Assembly: GCA_963580455.1 (NCBI GenBank)
Contig: OY756961.1
Coordinates: forward strand, 5,809,001 to 5,873,000
Source of the DNA: Euonymus europaeus
Lineage: Eukaryota > Streptophyta > Magnoliopsida > Celastrales > Celastraceae
Direction: 5' to 3'
DNA: 64,000 nt
Shown piece after piece: positions 58,852-64,000 of this stretch. Numbering within the stretch: the stretch's first letter is position 1; each line of letters begins with the position of its first letter. Both the position numbers and the translations under genes were made by a program. Under the pieces are notes generated by a model that did no database searches, was not told the DNA's origin, and saw only the letters and a list, made by a program, of their open reading frames with translations.

Positions 58852-59137
58852 CTCTCTCCGTCCCTATTTGATAGACTCACTTGTCTTTTCACACGGATTA
58901 AGAAAACATGATTAATATCATTGAAACAATAAATTTAGTTGGTTTTCTTCCTAATATGTCCTTCATTCACATTTTACTATTGTGAGAGGTTAATATCATT
59001 TGTAAATAAATATGCACAATAAATAACGATATATTAGTAAATTAGTGACTTTTTGTTTATTCTTAATTAAAAAATGGGCTATTATTTAAAACAAATTAAA
59101 AATAGAAAGAGAATTTATCAAATAGGAACGGACAAAG
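58852..59137. mobile_element. Stowaway-type MITE (Tc1/mariner), 286 bp
   Basis: The left end CTCTCTCCGTCCCTATTTGA and the right end, on the minus strand CTTTGTCCGTTCCTATTTGA, form an inverted repeat, extending TAG/TAA. The Stowaway consensus end is CTCCCTCCGT. TA dinucleotides flank both ends (58850-58851 and 59138-59139), the required target duplication. No coding content. Confidence 0.85.
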
Positions 59138-59563
59138 TATGGGCTATTTTGCAAAAAACATAACTTATTTATTATTATAAGTTAGCAGAAAAAGAAAACA
59201 AATTAAACAAAGAAAATGTGATTTTTTTTTTTAAGGATTCACTTCCCTTGGCACCGCCGAAAAATGGGTAATGCAATATCGAGCCGTTAATCTTCAACGG
59301 CTTGAATTGTTCAACCAATACAGCCGCGACACGTAAACCGACATGATAAGCTATGTCGCCATACGTTAAACTTAAAAGGCGTTGGGAGTTGGTCTGTTGG
59401 TGTTTGGACTTCGGACGTTAGCAGATGTGAACCGTTGGATGAAATAAAAGGTTGAGATTACAAAAATTTCAGGAATTCCAATTTCCAGCCAACCATCCGT
59501 GTGCGTGTACGTATGTATATATTAATTGTAGTGTGATTTCCATTGTATAAAAATGGGGTAAAG

Positions 59564-59835
59564 TTCCCAGTAAAAGTCACTGAAGACGATTCCATAATGT
59601 GTTGACACTTATTCATTAATTGTAATAATAATAAAAATGATAGGGATTTCAATAAAAGTCATACTAAGAATATCCCATAAAATCATTTCATGAGTAACAT
59701 TCACTCATTGGATGTGATAATAATAATAATAATAAAAATAATGATTCCAGTAAAAATCATCTCAAAATTAAGCATTCGATAATATGTCACACTCACTCAT
59801 CTGAGTATGATAATAATAAAAATAATAGAGATTAT
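59564..59835. repeat. Degenerate tandem repeat, about 97-bp unit, three copies
   Basis: Three successive blocks share the order CAGTAAAA(G/A)TCA or CAATAAAAGTCA, an ATCCCATAA or TTCCATAA word, a CACTCATT or CTTATTCATT word, then TAATAATAATAA(A)AA. They lie on the 3' side of the dehydrin gene and end at about 59835. Confidence 0.6.
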
Positions 59836-60141
59836 CCCATAAATATTTGTTTCATTATCCACAACAATTACACATAGAACGATAAAAACAGTCATTAAGT
59901 AGGTACAGCCCTTAATTTATATAAATTTTATTATGGGCTTTTACATTCACTTCTTAATACTTAATACAACACAAACAGACACACGTACGCGGAAAAAAGA
60001 GACAGACAACAGGCTTGATAGTTGACACACTCCACTTCACCTGCAACACAAATGATGCTTAGATCTAAAAATTATTCAATAAAAAAAAATCAAAATCAGA
60101 TCTGAAAATGTACCTGGAATTAGGTCTCTTCTTGCAGCTTT

Positions 60142-60675
60142 CTAATCGCTGTCGCTGCTGCTGCTGCTGTGGCCATCACCGTGCTTCTTCCTCTCCCCCT
60201 CCTTCTTCTTCTTCTTTTTCTTCTCACCCACACCAGCAGCGCCTGGCTCACCATGGATCTTGTCCTTGATCTGGTCCACAAACCCTTTCTTATGCGCCTC
60301 TTCTCCCTTGTGCTGCTCGCCAGGATATTGTGTTATTGGTCTGGGCTGAGCAGGATAGTGTTGTACTGGTTTAGGCTCGCCATGGATCTTGTCCTTGATC
60401 TGGTCCACAAACCCTCCCTTATGCGCCTCTCCCTTGTGCTGCTCACCAGGATATTGTGTTATTGGATTGGGATATTCTTGTACTGGTTTAGGCTCACCAT
60501 GGATCTTGTCCTTGATCTGGTCCACAAATCCTCCCTTATGCGCCTCTCCCTTGTGCTGCTCACCATGGTGTTGTTCAGGCTTGTGCTCACTATGGTGTTG
60601 TTCAGGCTTGTGCTCCTCCTTCTTGTCGCCTCCCATGTGGAGGGTCTCGCCAATCTTGTGAATGATTCCTGCCAT
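60142..60675 (-). CDS. KS-type dehydrin with three K-segments
   Basis: Intrinsically disordered, stress-protective hydrophilin of the KS dehydrin class (Arabidopsis HIRD11 type), likely membrane- and metal-binding. One exon, 177 residues. MAGIIHKIGETLHMGG is the family N-terminus. Three lysine-rich K-segments GFVDQIKDKIHGE lie at about residues 49-61, 88-100 and 131-143; HIRD11-type proteins usually have one. His-rich repeats (EHKPEQHH, EQHKGEAHKGG) surround them. A poly-Lys run (about 152-158) precedes the C-terminal S-segment HSSSSSDSD. The unit of about 39-43 residues is nearly identical between copies in DNA, so the expansion is probably recent. A TATA box lies about 70 bp upstream. Confidence 0.93.
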   Translation of the reverse strand: MAGIIHKIGETLHMGGDKKEEHKPEQHHSEHKPEQHHGEQHKGEAHKGGFVDQIKDKIHGEPKPVQEYPNPITQYPGEQHKGEAHKGGFVDQIKDKIHGEPKPVQHYPAQPRPITQYPGEQHKGEEAHKKGFVDQIKDKIHGEPGAAGVGEKKKKKKKEGERKKHGDGHSSSSSDSD

Positions 60676-60745
60676 TAGGTTTTCTCTTGTGATTTTCTTT
60701 CCCTGAGCTGAAGCAGATTTAATATTGGAACGCAGGAGAGGGTCG

Positions 60746-60753
60746 AATTTATA
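60746..60753 (-). promoter_or_regulatory. TATA box of the dehydrin gene
   Basis: TATAAATT on the minus strand about 70 bp upstream of the start codon, with an expected start site about 30 bp further down. Beyond about 245 bp upstream the promoter is cut off by the LINE. Confidence 0.6.
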
Positions 60754-60919
60754 GGAGATTGAAGGAAGGAGATCACGGTTTCAGAAAATCTTATCCGCAG
60801 GTTTTTTTTCCCTTTCTTTTGGAATTACAAAAGTACCCGTCACACGGTCTACACACTTCTTTGACCATAATTTAACGACCATCATGGGAACTCCTTTTTA
60901 GCGTTTGCTTACTCCCACC

Positions 60920-63835
60920 TTTTTTTTTTTTTTTTGGAAGGAGGAGAATTTATTGAAAAAGAAGAAGAAAAGCCCTTCTTCGGAAGCTTATAATGGGGGG
61001 ACCAAACCTAATCCATCAACAAGAGGCAAAATCCAACAAATCGAAAGAGACAAAAACAACAAGCCAAAGAAAAATCATACAAAAATAACATCAAACACAG
61101 AACTAAGATTTTCTTGTAGCAGGAATGCCCATTTGATCCATTATGATGAAGCCCTTTCCTTTAGCAGGTAGATCTTTGAACCTGGAATAAGAAACAGACA
61201 AATTGCTTTGGGAGGCTTGATTAGCCAAAAGATCAGCACAACAATTAATTTCTCTGAAGATGTGATTATATTGAATAGTAATGTTATGGCAGCAATTTTC
61301 TATACTACGTTTGAGATATAAAAGCCTCCAAGGGCATCGAGAGCAATTTGACAAAATGTTAATAACAATCAAAGAGTCTGATTCAACCAAGATGTGTCTA
61401 AAACCCATAGAAGAAGCTAAAGTAATGCCCTCAAATATGGAATTCAGCCCATGTAATGGACTTATTACCATAGTAGTTTGAGTAACCTGCCAGAAAAGCA
61501 CCTCTATGATCTCTAATAATCCCACCACCTCCAGAATGTCCAAGATTAGTCAAAACACTACCATCACAATTTAGCTTAATGACATTTGGAGGGGGAGGAT
61601 ACCAGTACAAAATAAGAGTCTTACCTTTGGGAGCAACATAGATGGGGATATTGAATAAGTCATTTATAAAGGAATCTTGAAGTTGAAGCTTATGAACTTT
61701 TGAAACACTTTGAAATATCAGAGAGACAAGATTAATGACATTATTAATAATCATGTTTACAGAACAACCCTTATCATCATACCTGGATTTGTTTCTAGCT
61801 TGCCAAAGACACCAGCAAATGCAAGCAGGAATCAAACAAACAAGAGAGCCAAGCACTGAGTTGGATCTCTTGAGCCTCCACCAATCAGCCAACACAATAT
61901 GAAGAGGATTGGACCTGAAATTTAATCCAAATATTTTGCAAAAATAGGTCCAAACATGCACTGCAAGAGATCCATTAACCAGAATATGTTGAGTAGACTC
62001 CTGTTGAGGAGAATCTAGACAACAATGACATTTAGACACTATGTAAACACCTGCTTTACTCAAGTTGTCATCAACAGGCAGTCTATTTTGTAAAGTTTTC
62101 CAAAGAAATATGGATATTTTGATAGGAATCATATCATGCCAGATGAAACAATTTAAAGGCCAAGTACCATTTCTATTCCTTGAGATAGAGAAAGCCGATT
62201 TAACTGAAAATTTTCCATTGGGAGTAGGCTTCCAAATCATTTGATCAGAAGAGTCTGAAAAAGTGATGTTCTCATTAAGAATTTTATGAACAACAAATTC
62301 AGGCAATATTCTTCTAAGTTTTCCAACTTCCCAGTTATTGTTATGAATATAGAAGTCCAAATTTGTAGGCCAATTAGGATCAATGTAAATTAGGTTGGCA
62401 ATGAGACCTTCTTCTAACCAAGAATCCATCCATATATTAATATGCCCTTTCCCAATAATGAATCTTATATGATTTTCCATTGTATTCCTAACCCTACAAA
62501 GCCTTCTCCAGATTGGAGAGCCAGAGTTTGAAGCAATCAAAGGGTGAGAGTTTCTACAGTATTTTTGCTTTATAAATATGGACCAGATGGAATTTTGTTC
62601 CCTAAACTTCCACCAAAGTTTGCAGTCCAAAGCCTGCACAAACTCAGAAAAATCTCTAATTCCAAGACCTCCTTCTTCATAAGGCCTTGAGATTTTCTTC
62701 CACGCCACCCAATGGTATCTATTTCCAAAGTCAGATTTCCCCCAAAAAAAATTAGAACAAATTGAGATGAGACTCTGGATTACTTTCTTAGGGGGATCCA
62801 AAACAGCAAACAAAAAAGTAGAAAAGGAAGATAAGACATGTTTGATAAGGACCAACTTTCCACCTGATGAAAGCATGGCAGAGCTCCTGTTACAGATTTG
62901 AGATTTGAATTTATCAATGAGATTATCGAAGAGAACAATTCTTGATCTATTACAAGAGAGAGGACATCCCAAATAAGTAACTGGAAATTTCTTAACTCTA
63001 AAGCCAGTCAAGTTAGAAAGAAAATTAGCTCTAAAAGTGTTCATGTTTTTAGGAAGAAACAAACCACTTTTTTCCTTGTTTATTTTCTGACCAGAGCTAT
63101 ATTCATAAAGAGAAATAACTTTCAATAATCCTTTAATAGCTTTTTTGGATCCATTAGAAAATAGCAATATATCATCAGCATAGGAAAGGTGAGAAATGGG
63201 AGACATTTGCTTTCCTGTGTGATATGAAAAACTTGAGTTAGAAGCATGTAGGTGGTTAAGAGCTCTAGAGAAAGAATCCGCCATGATTATGAAGAGGGCT
63301 GGGGAGAGGGGATCCCCTTGTCTAAGCCCTCTCTTAGACTTAAAGAACCCAATAGGTTTACCATTAAAAATCACAGAGAACCAATTATTGGATATAACAT
63401 TCCAAACCAAGTCTATCCAAGCTTCACTAAACCCAAACCTTCTAAGAGTTTGTATGAGGAAGAGCCAAGAGACTCTATCAAAGGCCTTGGCCATATCCAA
63501 CTTTATCATAATGTTATTGCCTCTTATTTTCTTATTGAGATGGTAAGTGAGCTCTTGAGCAAGAAGAATATTATCAGCTATATCTCTATCATGAACAAAA
63601 GCACTTTGATTAGCAGAGATGATTTTAGGGAGTAAGGTCCCCAACCTTAAAGCCATAGTTTTAGTAAAAATTTTATTTAAAAAACTACATAGGCTTATAG
63701 GTCTTAAATCAGTAAATTTTTCTGGGTTTTGAGTTTTTGGGACTAAGGCAATCAAGGTGCTTGTACATGATCTAGACAGAGGGTGACCTGACCAAAAAGC
63801 TGTACAAGCAGAAAATAATACTATTACTATTTGAT
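60920..63835 (-). mobile_element. 5'-truncated L1-type LINE
   Basis: The plus-strand T run at 60920-60935 is the element's 16-base poly(A) tail, with AATAAA just before it. The element reads left from about 63835, beginning within the region before the reverse transcriptase (CTAFWSGHPLSRSCTSTLIA). The endonuclease and ORF1 are missing. 60936-61100 is non-coding 3' sequence. To the right of about 63835 the DNA is AT-rich and not LINE-like. No target duplication was found. Confidence 0.82.
61103..63830 (-). pseudogene. LINE ORF2 protein: reverse transcriptase, zinc finger and RNase H-like domain
   Basis: The long frame (63755 to 61431) is 774 codons. The reverse transcriptase has KLDMAKAFDRVSW, RGLRQGDPLSP (about 142-152) and the catalytic YADD (about 192-195). 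The zinc region reads WHDMIPIKISIFLWKTLQNR with a downstream CHCC...H pattern, and the RNase H-like domain starts VIKLNCDGSV at about 725. The domain then breaks: the frame ends in WAEFHI and stop, while LNSIFEGITLASSMGF, LVESDSLIVINIL and ADLLANQAS continue in another frame from about 61470 to 61103. One frameshift, near 61440-61455, so it cannot make a full protein. Confidence 0.88.
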
Positions 63836-64000
63836 AGACTATATTACTATTTTTCTTTGTCCTGATTATAACTCATTTCTTTATTAAAAATAATTAAAAA
63901 TGATTAATTTTTTAATTTATTTGATACCTCACAATTTTTCATATTCTTCATGCATATTCTTTTATTCTCAAAAAATTAAATCTTGCAAATAACATTAAAT
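63836..64000. other. AT-rich right edge
   Basis: No gene. It flanks the truncated 5' end of the LINE. Confidence 0.4.

Noticed and set aside
60169..60678. 169-residue plus-strand hydrophobic repeat frame opposite the dehydrin
   Set aside because: It is the antisense shadow of the dehydrin repeats; the minus-strand frame has the family motifs.
63252..63635. Plus-strand frame of 127 residues near the right edge
   Set aside because: Antisense shadow of the LINE reverse transcriptase.
1..64000. Search for CRISPR arrays, bacterial-type operons, or viral genes
   Set aside because: None seen; the sequence is plant nuclear DNA. I also looked for well-known plant miRNA mature sequences and noticed none, though this was by eye only.

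Overview
The window is nuclear DNA from a eudicot plant. Its genes carry GT-AG introns, are spaced several kb apart in AT-rich DNA, and encode plant-specific families (bHLH, R2R3-MYB, WOX, CDF-type Dof, KS-type dehydrin). Non-LTR retrotransposon debris, MITE-like elements and microsatellites lie between them. I cannot name the species. Exon boundaries were worked out by hand from splice sites and codon phase; in every multi-exon gene the phases close, apart from two single-base shifts reported below.

Layout, left to right: a chloroplast-type cysteine synthase, probably CS26-like (964-5146, minus); a hAT-like MITE (5777-6464); a bHLH gene (7365-8307, plus); a LINE remnant (9566-10210, minus); a long gene-poor stretch with MITE-like sequences and a possible solo LTR (16830-17624); a subgroup-21 R2R3-MYB (18341-19801, plus); a WOX11/12-type homeobox gene (25216-27392, plus); another gene-poor stretch; an F-box fragment (33045-33332, plus) running tail-to-tail into a CDF Dof gene (33315-35549, minus); replication factor C subunit 3 (36873-41901, plus); a LINE remnant (42351-43097, plus); MFAP1, a spliceosome-associated protein (44336-45946, plus); a small C-terminally anchored membrane protein (48196-50174, plus); a RAD6-type ubiquitin-conjugating enzyme (50906-53377, minus); a Mutator-like element with a captured glycine-rich sequence and a nested SINE cluster (53588-55315); a LINE zinc-finger remnant (about 56570-56760); a Stowaway MITE (58852-59137); a three-K-segment dehydrin (60142-60675, minus); and a 5'-truncated LINE (60920-about 63835, minus).

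The genes are an ordinary mixed neighbourhood, not a cluster: transcription factors for development and photoperiod, housekeeping genes for DNA replication, splicing and ubiquitination, and two chloroplast or stress genes. The most unusual material is transposon-related. A 1.73-kb Mutator-like element with long terminal inverted repeats and a perfect 10-bp target duplication sits about 210 bp upstream of the UBC start codon. It holds a glycine-rich coding fragment interrupted by at least three tRNA-like SINE copies in both orientations. A LINE likewise abuts the dehydrin promoter. Two highly conserved single-copy-type genes, RFC3 and MFAP1, each carry one apparent single-base frameshift, which is either assembly error or real damage. 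I found no convincing evidence of a wholly new biological system.
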